Below, in pieces: positions 39,000 to 47,941 of a stretch of DNA of 64,000 nucleotides (position 1 is its first letter; each line of letters begins with the position of its first letter). The notes beneath the pieces are model-generated. The model did no database searches and was not told where the DNA came from. It was given only the letters and a program-made list of their open reading frames with translations. Source of the stretch: Acidobacteriota bacterium (lineage in GTDB: Bacteria; Acidobacteriota; Polarisedimenticolia; J045). Where the stretch lies: contig JAUZRX010000049.1 of NCBI GenBank assembly GCA_030949985.1, forward strand, positions 33,501 through 97,500, written 5' to 3'. Made by a program: the position numbers and the translations under genes.

Positions 39000-40417
39000 G
39001 GCCCGGCCTCCAGGGAGCGCCGGAGCCTGTCGGCCAGCCCGCCGAACGCTCCGTTGGACATCAGCACGACACGGTCTCCTTCCTGCAGGTCCTCGAGCAG
39101 CCTGGCCGCCATGGAGTCGGGTGAGACGGGAGCCTCGGCCTCGACGCCCCGCGCCCGAAGGGCGGCTGCCAGGGCCGCCACGTCCAGGCGTTCTTCCGGC
39201 GCCATGCGCTCGGGGCGGTCCACCGGCGCGATGAAAACCCGGTCGGCCAGGGCCAGGGCCCGCTCGAGGGGCTCGTGGACCAGGCGACGCACCATCGTGT
39301 TCGAGCGCGGCTCGAGACAGACGGTCACCCGGCCGGGCCCCATCGCCCGCAGCGCTTCCAGGGTCTGGGCCACGGCGGAGGGATGGTGGGCGAAGTCGTC
39401 GTAGAAGCGGGCGCCGCCCTTGCGGCCGAGCCTTTCCAGTCGCCGCCGCGGCGGCAGGAAAGTGGGCAGGGCGCGGGCGCCCGCCACCAGGTCGCCGCCC
39501 GCCGCCTCGAAAGCCAGCAGGGCGGCCAGGGCGTTGCGGGCATTGTGCTCGCCGGGCAGGGGGAAGCGGACACCCGCGATGCGCCGGGACCCGCGGTAGA
39601 CCTGGAAGTCCTGTCCCGCCGGGTGGTCCCGACGATCCACCGCCCGCAGGTCCGCCGCGGAGTCCTCGCCGAACCAGCGCACCGGACAGCGCGCTTCGGC
39701 GGCCAGGCGACGCACCCGGGCATCGTCGCCGTTGGCCACCAGCACCCCGGTGGCAGGCAGCAAGCGCAACAGGAGGGAGAAGGCCGTCTCCACCGCCTCC
39801 AGGTCGGCGTAGATGTCCGCGTGGTCGAACTCCACCGCCCCGAGAACCACGATCCGGGGCCAGTAGTGGAGGAACTTGGGCCCCTTGTCGAAGAAGGCGC
39901 TGTCGTATTCGTCGGCTTCCAGGATCAGATCCTCGCCCCCGCCCAGGCGCGCTCCCTCGCCGAAGTTTTCCAGCAGGCCGCCGACGAGAAAGCCGGGATC
40001 GCGACCGCAGGAGGCATGGATCCAGCTCAGCAGGGCCGCGGTGGTGGTCTTTCCATGGGTGCCCGCCACGGCCGTGACCCGCCGTCCGGGAATCAGAAGC
40101 CTTTCGATCACCTCCGGCAGCGAGGCCAGGGCCAGGCCCCGCTCCAGGGCCCGCTCGAGCACCGGGTGCCCCCGCGAGATCGCATTGCCCACCACCACCA
40201 GGGGATCGCCCCGACCCAGGTGTTCGGGCGTGGGGGGAACGGCGCAATCGATGGCGGCGTCGGCCAACAGCAGGGATGCGGGGGGGTAGAGGGCGTTGTC
40301 ACAGCCCCTGACGCGCACCCCGCGGCGAGCGAGAACCCGGGCCAGGGAAACCATCGCAATGCCGCCGATGCCGATGAAGTAGGCCTCTTCGGGCCACGAC
40401 GCGGGCCAGCGCCCCAT
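38996..40417 (-). CDS. mpl: Murein tripeptide ligase Mpl
   Basis: Ligates recycled L-Ala-gamma-D-Glu-meso-DAP to UDP-MurNAc in peptidoglycan recycling. The 473 residues have the Mur ligase layout: N-terminal FIGIGGIAMVSLARVLARRG, ATP loop AGTHGKTTTAALL at 118-130, the Mpl-type LEADEYDSAFFDKGPKF segment, FDHADIY, LPGEHNARNALAALLAFE, and FYDDFAHHPSAVAQTL. The segment EADEYDSAFFDKG separates it from MurC. The ATG at 40417 follows GAGGAGG. It suggests a Gram-negative-type DAP wall with recycling. It lies 1 base after the patatin gene. Confidence 0.94.
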   Translation of the reverse strand: MGRWPASWPEEAYFIGIGGIAMVSLARVLARRGVRVRGCDNALYPPASLLLADAAIDCAVPPTPEHLGRGDPLVVVGNAISRGHPVLERALERGLALASLPEVIERLLIPGRRVTAVAGTHGKTTTAALLSWIHASCGRDPGFLVGGLLENFGEGARLGGGEDLILEADEYDSAFFDKGPKFLHYWPRIVVLGAVEFDHADIYADLEAVETAFSLLLRLLPATGVLVANGDDARVRRLAAEARCPVRWFGEDSAADLRAVDRRDHPAGQDFQVYRGSRRIAGVRFPLPGEHNARNALAALLAFEAAGGDLVAGARALPTFLPPRRRLERLGRKGGARFYDDFAHHPSAVAQTLEALRAMGPGRVTVCLEPRSNTMVRRLVHEPLERALALADRVFIAPVDRPERMAPEERLDVAALAAALRARGVEAEAPVSPDSMAARLLEDLQEGDRVVLMSNGAFGGLADRLRRSLEAGP

Positions 40418-40418
40418 C

Positions 40419-41405
40419 TCAAACCTCCTCGGCCGGCCGGCCGAACAGCCCCCGCGATTCGAGCCGGCGGGCGTCATGCCGGGGCGGGCACCAGCGCCGA
40501 CGCGCCAGGATCCGCCGCAAGATCGGCAGGGCCTCTTCCATCGCCCGGCGTCCCTCTTCCACCGCCGGCATCGCACCGCTGAAATCGAGCCAGTGAAACG
40601 AACCGACCTTCGGACGGATCACCAGGTCGCACAGGGCCAGGCGGGAAGCCCGCAGGTGCGCCTCGGTGATGCGCTTGGCCCGGGCGAGGATCTCGGCTCC
40701 CGAGTCCAGATCCTGCGGCGCGGGCAGATCTTCCTCGTCCGCGGAGACGTCCACTCCCACGACCACATCCACTCCCATGGCCTGCAGGGCCCGGGTCGGC
40801 ACCTTCTCGCTGACGACGCCGTCCACCAGCAGCCGCCCGCCGATCCGCCGCGGCGGCATCAGGGCCGGCACGGCCCCCGAGGCCAGCACGGCCTCGCGCA
40901 ACGAGCCCCGACGAAAGAAGACCGACGCGCCCGAACACAGGTCTGTGGCCACCGCGCAGAACGGCAGGGGCAGGTCCTCGATACGGCAGTCGGGGAGCAG
41001 GGCCTCGGCGTTGTGGCGGAAGTCGTCCTCGGAGACGAAGGATTCCTTGAAGTAGGTCCAGCTCAGGACGATGCCCCTTCGCACGGCCTCGCCCAGGGAG
41101 TCCGCCCAGCCCCCCTCGTCCGGGGCGGGCTTGAGAAATTCCACCCGGGTCCGGCGATAGTCGTCGGAAGCGACGAAGGCGGCCACCCGATCGGCGGCGC
41201 TGCGGGCGCTGCCCTCCACCATCCACAGGCTGCCGAAGAGGGCCCCGATGCTGGTCCCGGCCACCGCAGCGGGAGCCAGGCCGTTCTCCTCCAAGACCTG
41301 CAGCACGCCCAGGTGAGCCAGCCCCCGGGCGGCGCCACCACCGAGAGCGACCCCGAGGCGGGGCCGCAAACCGGGCCACCAGCCCCGCGGATGCGGGGAC
41401 CCCAT
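40419..41405 (-). CDS. Patatin-like phospholipase
   Basis: A 328-residue serine hydrolase with the patatin Ser-Asp dyad: oxyanion-hole GGGAARG at 22-28, nucleophile S52 in GTSIG, and the dyad aspartate in LLVDGVVSEKVP near residue 198. This matches the RssA/NTE-like group, which cleaves phospholipids or lysophospholipids or acts in regulated proteolysis. No signal peptide is seen. The start codon shares a base with the upstream stop (TGATG), so translation is coupled. Confidence 0.88.
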   Translation of the reverse strand: MGSPHPRGWWPGLRPRLGVALGGGAARGLAHLGVLQVLEENGLAPAAVAGTSIGALFGSLWMVEGSARSAADRVAAFVASDDYRRTRVEFLKPAPDEGGWADSLGEAVRRGIVLSWTYFKESFVSEDDFRHNAEALLPDCRIEDLPLPFCAVATDLCSGASVFFRRGSLREAVLASGAVPALMPPRRIGGRLLVDGVVSEKVPTRALQAMGVDVVVGVDVSADEEDLPAPQDLDSGAEILARAKRITEAHLRASRLALCDLVIRPKVGSFHWLDFSGAMPAVEEGRRAMEEALPILRRILARRRWCPPRHDARRLESRGLFGRPAEEV

Positions 41406-42052
41406 CAGAAGAGCCACTCCACCGTACGGTACTCGGCGCTGGATTCGATCCACTCCAGACGCTCGACCTTGTAGCGCGAATCGCCCGCAACGGCGGGCGG
41501 CACCCGCCGGAAATGAAGATCCATGTCCAGGTGGTCGAGAATCGTCATCCTGCGGGCCTCCCCCGTTCCCAGGCGAATCGCGTACATCTTGCCCAGGGGC
41601 CAGCCCATCAGGTACACCGTGGCTCCCCGGGGCAGATCGCCGTAGTAGATTTCGCCGTAGCCGAAATTGAGGTGGATCCGCAGCACCGGGGCGTCCCGCC
41701 CCCCGCGGACGGCCACCGTCTCCCAGTAGGTGCCGGCCCCCAGCATGGCCGCCCGGGCGATCATCCGGCCCTCGGGGTCCGGCTCGAAGCTGCCCTGATC
41801 CCGCTGGCGCTCGTAGGTGTCGAGAAGAGTCCCGATCCGCCGCTTCCAGGCCTCGAAGTCCCGCCCGCTGCGTTCGGCCGGAGCGTGCAGATCGTAGTGC
41901 GCCAGATCGTCGAAATCGCGCTGCTGCAGGTCGCGGAACCACTGCTGGGCCACGTCTTCAAGCTCCTGGGTGCTCGGACCGGCCAGAATCGCGGCCAAGG
42001 CGATCCCGGCGAGCAGCAGGCCGGCCATGGTCACCAGGCTGCGCAAGTCCAT
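41405..42052 (-). CDS. Membrane-anchored protein of unknown function
   Basis: A 215-residue protein with one N-terminal membrane helix (about 6-24, LVTMAGLLLAGIALAAILAG) and a periplasmic domain. The domain begins with a helix pair around a DLHAP loop, WKRRIGTLLDTYERQRDQ, and continues as mixed beta with LRIHLNFGYGEIYYGDLPRG and YKVERLEWIESS. No family recognised. It is the first gene of the minus-strand group and shares one base with the patatin gene, which suggests an envelope-lipid setting. Confidence 0.6.
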   Translation of the reverse strand: MDLRSLVTMAGLLLAGIALAAILAGPSTQELEDVAQQWFRDLQQRDFDDLAHYDLHAPAERSGRDFEAWKRRIGTLLDTYERQRDQGSFEPDPEGRMIARAAMLGAGTYWETVAVRGGRDAPVLRIHLNFGYGEIYYGDLPRGATVYLMGWPLGKMYAIRLGTGEARRMTILDHLDMDLHFRRVPPAVAGDSRYKVERLEWIESSAEYRTVEWLF

Positions 42053-42137
42053 CGTTTCCTCCGACGAGACGCCGATCGCGGATCGCCACTACTGCCTGCT
42101 GCCCGAATTATGCATGATCCACGCTTGACTGCAGTAC

Positions 42138-42848
42138 ATGGCGGTCCGAGCATGCAAGCCGATGGCTTCCGACCAAACGTGGCGCGCCTTTTTCCCCCCC
42201 ACCCTGGCGGGGGCCGCCGCTCTCCAGCGGCGCCTCGCCGCCCGGGTCGACGAAACCGACCGCCTCGAGACGATCGAGGTAGTGGGCGGCGCCGATCTCT
42301 CCTACGACCACCGGCGGAAAATCTTCTACGCCGCCGTGGTCAGCCTCGAGGCTCGTTCGGGTCGGGTGATCGAAGTCGGGCGGGCCGCGGCGCGGGTGAC
42401 ACTGCCTTACGTGCCGGGCTTTCTCTCGTTCCGCGAGGGGCCGGGAGTGATCGAGGCCCTGGCATCGATGCGCCATCCCCCCCAACTCCTGCTCTGCGAC
42501 GGCCACGGCCGCGCCCATCCCCGGCGCTTCGGCCTGGCCTGTCACCTGGGAGTGGCCCTCGACCTGCCCACGGTGGGGGTAGCCAAGAGCCTGCTGGTCG
42601 GCGAGTACCGCGAGCCCGGGCCACGGCGGGGCAGTTCGACGGCTCTGCGCCACAAGGGCGAGGTGATCGGCCGGGTCCTGCGCACCCGCGCGGGCAGCCG
42701 TCCGGTCTTCGTCTCGGTGGGCCATCGCGTCAGCCTGATCACGGCCCAGAAACTGGTCCGCCGCTGGGCGCCGCGCTACCGCCTGCCGGAACCGACCCGC
42801 CTGGCCCACCTGGAAGTCAGCCGCCTGCGGGCGGACGTTCCGGGATAA
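42138..42848 (+). CDS. nfi: Endonuclease V (deoxyinosine repair)
   Basis: Nicks DNA (or RNA) near deaminated adenine, the inosine repair pathway. The 236 residues have the metal-binding aspartate D53 in VGGADLSYDHRR, the family segment YVPGFLSFREGP with E100, and D121 in LLCDGHGRAHPRRFGLA. GVAKSLLVG follows. No clear ribosome site precedes either the ATG at 42138 or the in-frame ATG at 42162, so the exact start is uncertain. Plus-strand gene divergent from the operon at 42052. Confidence 0.93.
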   Translation: MAVRACKPMASDQTWRAFFPPTLAGAAALQRRLAARVDETDRLETIEVVGGADLSYDHRRKIFYAAVVSLEARSGRVIEVGRAAARVTLPYVPGFLSFREGPGVIEALASMRHPPQLLLCDGHGRAHPRRFGLACHLGVALDLPTVGVAKSLLVGEYREPGPRRGSSTALRHKGEVIGRVLRTRAGSRPVFVSVGHRVSLITAQKLVRRWAPRYRLPEPTRLAHLEVSRLRADVPG

Positions 42849-42911
42849 CATGTGGGCACTTCGGCATCCTCGGTGGTGAGGCGGCGAGGAGTGCGGAAGC
42901 CGGAGATCCGG

Positions 42912-43640
42912 ATGAACGTCATGGCGTGTGGGCTGATGTTGCTGCTGACCGTGGGCCTGGCCTCCTGCGCGTCGGGGGCCCGACCCCTCGATGAAGGCGA
43001 CTACCGGCGCCTGCGGGAAGAGATGGTCGAACAGCAGTTACGGGCGCGGGATATCACCGACGAGGCCGTACTCGCAGCCATGGCCCGGGTGCCCCGGCAC
43101 CTCTTCGTGCCTCCCGACCTGGCCGCCAGCGCCTACCGGGACTCGCCCCTGCCCATCGGTCACGGGCAAACCATCTCCCAGCCCTACATGGTGGCCCTGA
43201 TGACCCAGCTCGCTCGCGCCGCTCCGGGCAAGAAAGCCCTCGACGTGGGTACGGGATCGGGCTACCAGGCCGCGGTCCTGGCCGAGATCGTCGACCAGGT
43301 CTACACCATCGAGATCCTCCCCGAGCTGGCCGCCGAGGCACGCCGGCGCCTGGCCCGCCTGGGCTACGACAAGGTGGTCGTCCGCTGCGGAGACGGCTAC
43401 GCGGGCTGGCCGGAACATGCCCCGTTCGACCTGATCATCGTCGCCGCCGCTCCCGGCGAGGTCCCCGAACCGCTGATCGAGCAGCTCGCCCCCGGCGGAC
43501 GCCTGCTGATTCCCGTCGGCGAGACGCACCAGGAGCTGGTCGTGATCAGCAAGTCCGAGGACGGCACCATCTCCCGCCAGGCCTACGGGGGCGTCCGATT
43601 CGTGCCGATGACCGGCGAGGCCCAGCGGCGGCAAGAGTAG
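42912..43640 (+). CDS. pcm: Protein-L-isoaspartate O-methyltransferase with lipoprotein signal
   Basis: Repairs isoaspartyl damage in proteins by SAM-dependent methylation. The 242 residues start at an ATG with GGAG 6 bases upstream. Unlike the usual cytoplasmic enzyme it opens with a hydrophobic signal ending in a lipobox: GLMLLLTVGLASC. After it comes the standard core: MVEQQLRARDITDEAVLAAM, PIGHGQTISQPYMVALM, and the SAM site ALDVGTGSGYQAAVLAE. GQTISQP is the substrate-side signature. This suggests an exported, membrane-anchored form working on envelope proteins. How SAM would reach it is unclear. Confidence 0.85.
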   Translation: MNVMACGLMLLLTVGLASCASGARPLDEGDYRRLREEMVEQQLRARDITDEAVLAAMARVPRHLFVPPDLAASAYRDSPLPIGHGQTISQPYMVALMTQLARAAPGKKALDVGTGSGYQAAVLAEIVDQVYTIEILPELAAEARRRLARLGYDKVVVRCGDGYAGWPEHAPFDLIIVAAAPGEVPEPLIEQLAPGGRLLIPVGETHQELVVISKSEDGTISRQAYGGVRFVPMTGEAQRRQE

Positions 43641-43706
43641 AAGCACGATAGAATCCCGACTTTCCCGCGCCGCCCCGCCCGCCGGGCAGCGCCAGGAGCC
43701 GTTGAA

Positions 43707-45185
43707 GTGGCCAAGGACATCACGCCCCGCGCGACCGACTACTCTCGCTGGTATACCGACGTGGTTCTGCGCAGTACCCTGGCGGACTACAGCCCGGTCA
43801 AGGGCTGCATGGTGATCCGTCCCCACGGCTATTCCCTGTGGGAGAACATGCAGCGGATTCTCGACGGCATGTTCAAGGAAACCGGCCACGAAAACGCCTA
43901 CTTCCCCCTGTTCATACCCAAGTCTTTTCTTTCCAAGGAAGCCGAGCACGTCGAAGGGTTCGCCAAGGAATGCGCGATCATCACCCACACCCGGCTGATG
44001 GCCACCGACGCGGAGGGCAAGGACCGGGTCGTCCCCGACCCTGAAAGCCGCCTCGAGGAGGAGCTGATCGTCCGCCCCACTTCCGAGACGATCATCTACT
44101 CGATGTTCTCCAAGTGGATCCAGTCTTGGCGCGACCTGCCCCTGCTGCTCAACCAGTGGGCCAACATCGTCCGCTGGGAAATGCGCACCCGGTTGTTCCT
44201 GCGCACCACCGAGTTTCTCTGGCAGGAGGGCCACACCGCCCACGCAACCCATGAAGAAGCCAAGGAAGAAACCCTGCGCATGCTGGAGGTCTACCGCCGC
44301 TTCGCCGAGGAATACCTGGCGGTCCCCGTGCTGACCGGGGTCAAGACGCCGCGGGAGAAGTTCGCCGGAGCGATGGACACCTACTGCATCGAGGCCCTGA
44401 TGCAGGATGGCAAGGCCCTGCAGGCGGGCACCTCCCACGATCTGGGCCAGAACTTCGCCAAGGCCTTCGATGTGCGCTACCAGAACTCGGAAGGGCAATG
44501 GGAACACGTCTGGAACACCTCCTGGGGGGTGTCCACACGGCTGATCGGTGCCCTGGTGATGTGCCACTCCGATGACGACGGCCTGGTGCTCCCCCCCCGT
44601 GTCGCGCCGATCCAGGCGGTCATCGTCCCCATCTGGCGCAACGACGAGCAGCGGGAGGCGACCGTGGCGGCGGGACGGACGCTGCTGGCGGCATTGCGCG
44701 CCGCCGGCGTCGCCGCCCGCCTCGACGAACGAGACAACGTGAACCCGGGCTTCAAGTACGCCGACTGGGAACTCAAGGGTGTGCCCCTGCGCCTGGAACT
44801 CGGTCCGCGGGACCTGGACAAGCGCCAGGTCATGGCGGTGCGCCGTACCGACCGCAGCAAAACCCCCTTCTCCCTCGACGGCGCCGCCGGTGCCGTGACG
44901 ACCGCCCTCGAAGAGATTCAGCAACAGCTCTTCCAGCAGGCCCTCGATCGCCGGGCCGCCATGACCCGGGAAGTCGACACCTGGGACGCCTTCTGCGAGG
45001 AAATCGAAAAAGGTGGTTTCATCCGGGCCCGTTTCTGCGAAGAAGACGCGGTGGAGGAGGCGATCCAGGCCGAGACCAAGGCCACGGTACGACTGATCGC
45101 CTTCGACGAGCCCGACGACCCCGGTCCCTGCGTCAAGTCGGGCAGACCGGCCCGCCGACGGGTCTACTTCGCCCGCGCCTACTGA
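43707..45185 (+). CDS. proS: Prolyl-tRNA synthetase, archaeal/eukaryotic type
   Basis: Charges tRNA-Pro with proline. The 492 residues match the short type without the bacterial INS editing domain: [20 protein letters not shown], the class II motif region [37 protein letters not shown], and the end [10 protein letters not shown]. The start is GTG at 43707, with AGGAG about 9 bases before it. The C-terminal tail [18 protein letters not shown] is the zinc-type domain end. This form is common in archaea and several bacterial phyla. Confidence 0.95.
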   Translation: MAKDITPRATDYSRWYTDVVLRSTLADYSPVKGCMVIRPHGYSLWENMQRILDGMFKETGHENAYFPLFIPKSFLSKEAEHVEGFAKECAIITHTRLMATDAEGKDRVVPDPESRLEEELIVRPTSETIIYSMFSKWIQSWRDLPLLLNQWANIVRWEMRTRLFLRTTEFLWQEGHTAHATHEEAKEETLRMLEVYRRFAEEYLAVPVLTGVKTPREKFAGAMDTYCIEALMQDGKALQAGTSHDLGQNFAKAFDVRYQNSEGQWEHVWNTSWGVSTRLIGALVMCHSDDDGLVLPPRVAPIQAVIVPIWRNDEQREATVAAGRTLLAALRAAGVAARLDERDNVNPGFKYADWELKGVPLRLELGPRDLDKRQVMAVRRTDRSKTPFSLDGAAGAVTTALEEIQQQLFQQALDRRAAMTREVDTWDAFCEEIEKGGFIRARFCEEDAVEEAIQAETKATVRLIAFDEPDDPGPCVKSGRPARRRVYFARAY

Positions 45186-45314
45186 GACCCGGCCGCCCGG
45201 CGACATCCTTCCTCCCGGAATCGTTCGCCCGGGGCCGCCCGTTCGCAGAGCACTTCGGCGCCCGCATGTCAAGGGCTGCGCTTGGGGCCGATCGCGGTAG
45301 ACTCTGCGGGAGCC

Positions 45315-46757
45315 ATGAGTAACCGATCCCATAGGCTCGTTTCGCTGGCGGCTCTGACCGGAGCCGCAACGGCGCTGGTCTTTGTCGCGCTGACGATCTG
45401 CCTGCCCCCGCAGACCCCTTCCGTCGAACCCCCGGCCCCCCGCGCCCTGCCGGGGCGGGACCTGGACGCCATTCGCCGCGCCGGTGAGCTCAGGGTGGCA
45501 CTCGAGCGAGACGAACTGGACTACGAATTCCGCCGAGGGCGCGCCGAAGGCCTGGCCTTCGACATGGCGCGCGCCTTTGCCACACGCCTGGGGGTGGAGC
45601 TGCGCGTGACCGTCCCCCCGAGCCCCGCCGCCGCCCTCGCCCGACTTGCCCGCGGCGAGGTCGACCTGGTGGCCACCTCCGATTCCGGCCCCCGCCCGGT
45701 CCTGGCCCGCGTCGCATGGACGACGGCCTTCGAAATCGCCCAACCCGTGGTGATCGGCCGCCGGGCCGCCGGCATCACCCGCATCGAAGACCTGGCCGGC
45801 CGCCGACTCACCGTGCGCCGCCACAGCGCCCTCGAGGGACAGGCGATGGCGTGGCGCCGAAGCCTGGACGGAGAGATCGAGATCCAGCGAGCCCCCCCCC
45901 ATATCGGCACCGGAGAGCTGGCTCTCGGCGCCGCCACGGGGCGCTGGGCCCTGGTCGTCATGGACGAAAGCCGCGCCCGGCTCGAGCAGGCGGTCTACAA
46001 GCCCCTCGAGATCAGCCGTCCCCTGCCCCCCAGCCTGCCCGTGCGCTGGGCGATCCATCCCGACGCCCAGGCCTTGGGTGCCGAACTCGACGGCTGGCTC
46101 GAAGACATGCGGCGCAGCGGGTTTCTCGCGCGTCTGCGCCAGCGTTACCTGGAAAACCCCCTGCGCCTGAGGGCCTGGAGACGTCCGGTGTTCCGTGACG
46201 GCGGTCCCAGTCTCTCGCCCTACGACAGCCTCTTCCGCCGCGAGGCCGACCGGATCGGCTTCGACTGGCGCCTGCTGGCGGCCCTCTCCTTCGCCGAAAG
46301 CGGTTACGACCGCTGGGAGATCTCGTCCCAGGGCGCCATGGGCCTGTTGCAGATCATGCCCCGGGTGGCGCGCACCTACGGCGCCGAAGATCCCTTCGAT
46401 CCCGCGCAGAACGTTGCCGCGGGAGCCTCCCTGCTGAGCTGGCTCTACGGCCTGTTCGACAACGTACCCACTCCCGACCGGCTGGCCTTCACCCTCGCCG
46501 CCTACAACATGGGTTACGGTCATCTCCAGGACGCCCGCGCACTGGCCGCCATGAACGGCCTGAACCCGGACCGCTGGCAGGGCGGCGTGGAGGAGGTGCT
46601 TCCCCTCCTCGAGGATCCCGCCGTCGCCGATCGCCTGCCCCATGGTCGCGCCCGCGGCCGGACCACTCAGCGCTACGTGGCCCGCGTGCTGGCGATCTTT
46701 GACCGCTTCACCACCGCCGCCGAGTCATCCACCGGCCTGTCCGCGTCCACCCACTGA
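45315..46757 (+). CDS. MltF-like membrane-bound lytic transglycosylase
   Basis: Cleaves peptidoglycan glycan strands in the periplasm. The 480 residues start at an ATG just after GGGAG. The order is: N-terminal membrane segment (about 10-33), a periplasmic solute-binding-like domain (about 60-270, RVALERDELDYEF, LAFDMARAFATRLGVEL), then the SLT catalytic domain with LSFAESGYDRWEISSQGAMG and LQIMPRVARTYG; the glutamate of FAESGYD is the acid catalyst. AAYNMGYGH follows. The whole is as in MltF. It is the first of two convergent transglycosylase genes. Confidence 0.9.
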   Translation: MSNRSHRLVSLAALTGAATALVFVALTICLPPQTPSVEPPAPRALPGRDLDAIRRAGELRVALERDELDYEFRRGRAEGLAFDMARAFATRLGVELRVTVPPSPAAALARLARGEVDLVATSDSGPRPVLARVAWTTAFEIAQPVVIGRRAAGITRIEDLAGRRLTVRRHSALEGQAMAWRRSLDGEIEIQRAPPHIGTGELALGAATGRWALVVMDESRARLEQAVYKPLEISRPLPPSLPVRWAIHPDAQALGAELDGWLEDMRRSGFLARLRQRYLENPLRLRAWRRPVFRDGGPSLSPYDSLFRREADRIGFDWRLLAALSFAESGYDRWEISSQGAMGLLQIMPRVARTYGAEDPFDPAQNVAAGASLLSWLYGLFDNVPTPDRLAFTLAAYNMGYGHLQDARALAAMNGLNPDRWQGGVEEVLPLLEDPAVADRLPHGRARGRTTQRYVARVLAIFDRFTTAAESSTGLSASTH

Positions 46758-46790
46758 GGGCGCCACGCACCCCCGGCCGTCCGTGGGCAG

Positions 46791-46855
46791 GGGGGCCTCG
46801 ATGCGGGGGGGCCGGGATCCAGGCTCAGCGCCCCGGGGGGAAGCTCGAGGCCCCC
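46791..46855. terminator. Inverted repeat between convergent transglycosylase genes
   Basis: GGGGGCCTCGA (46791-46801) and its exact complement TCGAGGCCCCC (46845-46855) flank a G/C-rich spacer of about 43 bases. The repeat lies in the 125-base gap between the two convergent genes and could be a shared bidirectional terminator, although no long T-run is present on either side. Confidence 0.45.
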
Positions 46856-46882
46856 TGCGGAAGAGGCTTTTGGAGCGGGCGG

Positions 46883-47923
46883 CTAGGGCGCGCCGTGGTC
46901 TTCCGCGGTGCCGGGGCCGGTGGCCCGGGAAGCCAGCGGCACGCGCAGGCGGTGGACACCCCGCGGCAACCAGGAGGAACGTACCTGCGGGTTGGCCAGC
47001 CGCAAGGCCGCGTAGTTCAGGCCATGCTCGGCGGCCAGCTTGCGCAGATCGGCCCGTGAGCGCTGCACCCGAACCTCGACGATGCGGTAGCGGGGGTTGT
47101 TGTAGGGAGCCAGGCGAACCAGCCCATAGGCTTCAGGCGAGGAAGTGATGATCTTCGCCGCCACCAGGCGCGGCACGTAGCGCCGGGTTTCTGCCGGCAG
47201 GTAGAGACTGAAGTAGTCATCGGTGCCGGCGTCCTCGAGGGCCCGCCTGACGGTCTGCTCGCCCGAGTTGTAGGCCGCCAGGGCGAGAAACCAGTCGCCG
47301 AATTCCTCTTCCAGGTCCCGGAGGTAGGCGATCGCGGCGTCCGTGGCGACTTCCGGGGATCGTCGCTGGTCGAGGTAGCGATCGACCCGCAACCCGTAAC
47401 GCCGGGCGGTGCCGCGCATGAACTGCCACAGGCCTTCGGCCCCTGCGGGAGAACGCACGGTTTCCCGCAGATCGGACTCGATCATCGCCACGTATTTCAG
47501 GTCGTCGGGCAGGCCGGCCGCGGCGAGCTTCTCCTCGATCATCGGCAGCACCCGGGGCGACCGACGCATCCAGAGCATGGGCATCATCGGTCGCCCGGCG
47601 GTCAGCAGCAGCTCGTAGGCCAGCGCCTCGCGCACTTCGGGCCTGTCGAGGGGGAGCGGGTGCCCGCAGAATTCAGCGGCCCCGGGCACCTCGAGCCGCG
47701 CGAGGGCGAGGGCCGGGGCTCCGGGGAGCTGGCGCTGGATCTCGTGGATCTGGGCCTGCAGATCACCCACCGAGGCCGGTGCCGGGGCGGCGCCTCCGGG
47801 GCCCTCACCCATCTCCGTCCAGCCCACGGTCTGCGTGGGCCGCTGAGCGACCTGGGTCGCCGCGAAGGCTGCCAGGAAGACCGCACCGAGTCCCAGGGCA
47901 ACCGTTGCCCCCTTGGCTGTCAT
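46883..47923 (-). CDS. MltD-like lytic transglycosylase with one LysM-like end
   Basis: A 346-residue exported murein hydrolase. After an N-terminal signal anchor (about 7-25), the SLT domain carries YVAMIESDLRETVRSPAGAE (acid glutamate), GLWQFMRGTARRYGLRVD and ALAAYNSGEQTVRRALE. The final 50 residues look like a LysM module (VQRSRADLRKLAAEHGLNYA) ending in RLRVPLASRA. The order SLT then LysM is as in MltD. It is convergent with the MltF-like gene and upstream of nothing on its own strand. Duplicate transglycosylases here suggest active wall turnover. Confidence 0.87.
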   Translation of the reverse strand: MTAKGATVALGLGAVFLAAFAATQVAQRPTQTVGWTEMGEGPGGAAPAPASVGDLQAQIHEIQRQLPGAPALALARLEVPGAAEFCGHPLPLDRPEVREALAYELLLTAGRPMMPMLWMRRSPRVLPMIEEKLAAAGLPDDLKYVAMIESDLRETVRSPAGAEGLWQFMRGTARRYGLRVDRYLDQRRSPEVATDAAIAYLRDLEEEFGDWFLALAAYNSGEQTVRRALEDAGTDDYFSLYLPAETRRYVPRLVAAKIITSSPEAYGLVRLAPYNNPRYRIVEVRVQRSRADLRKLAAEHGLNYAALRLANPQVRSSWLPRGVHRLRVPLASRATGPGTAEDHGAP

Positions 47924-47941
47924 GGCATGTCCTCCCCGGGA

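Noticed and set aside
43038..46643. A minus-strand open frame of about 1,200 codons
   Set aside because: It lies opposite pcm, proS and the MltF-like gene, all of which are clearly real. Its composition is rich in G, H, Q and A as expected for antisense.
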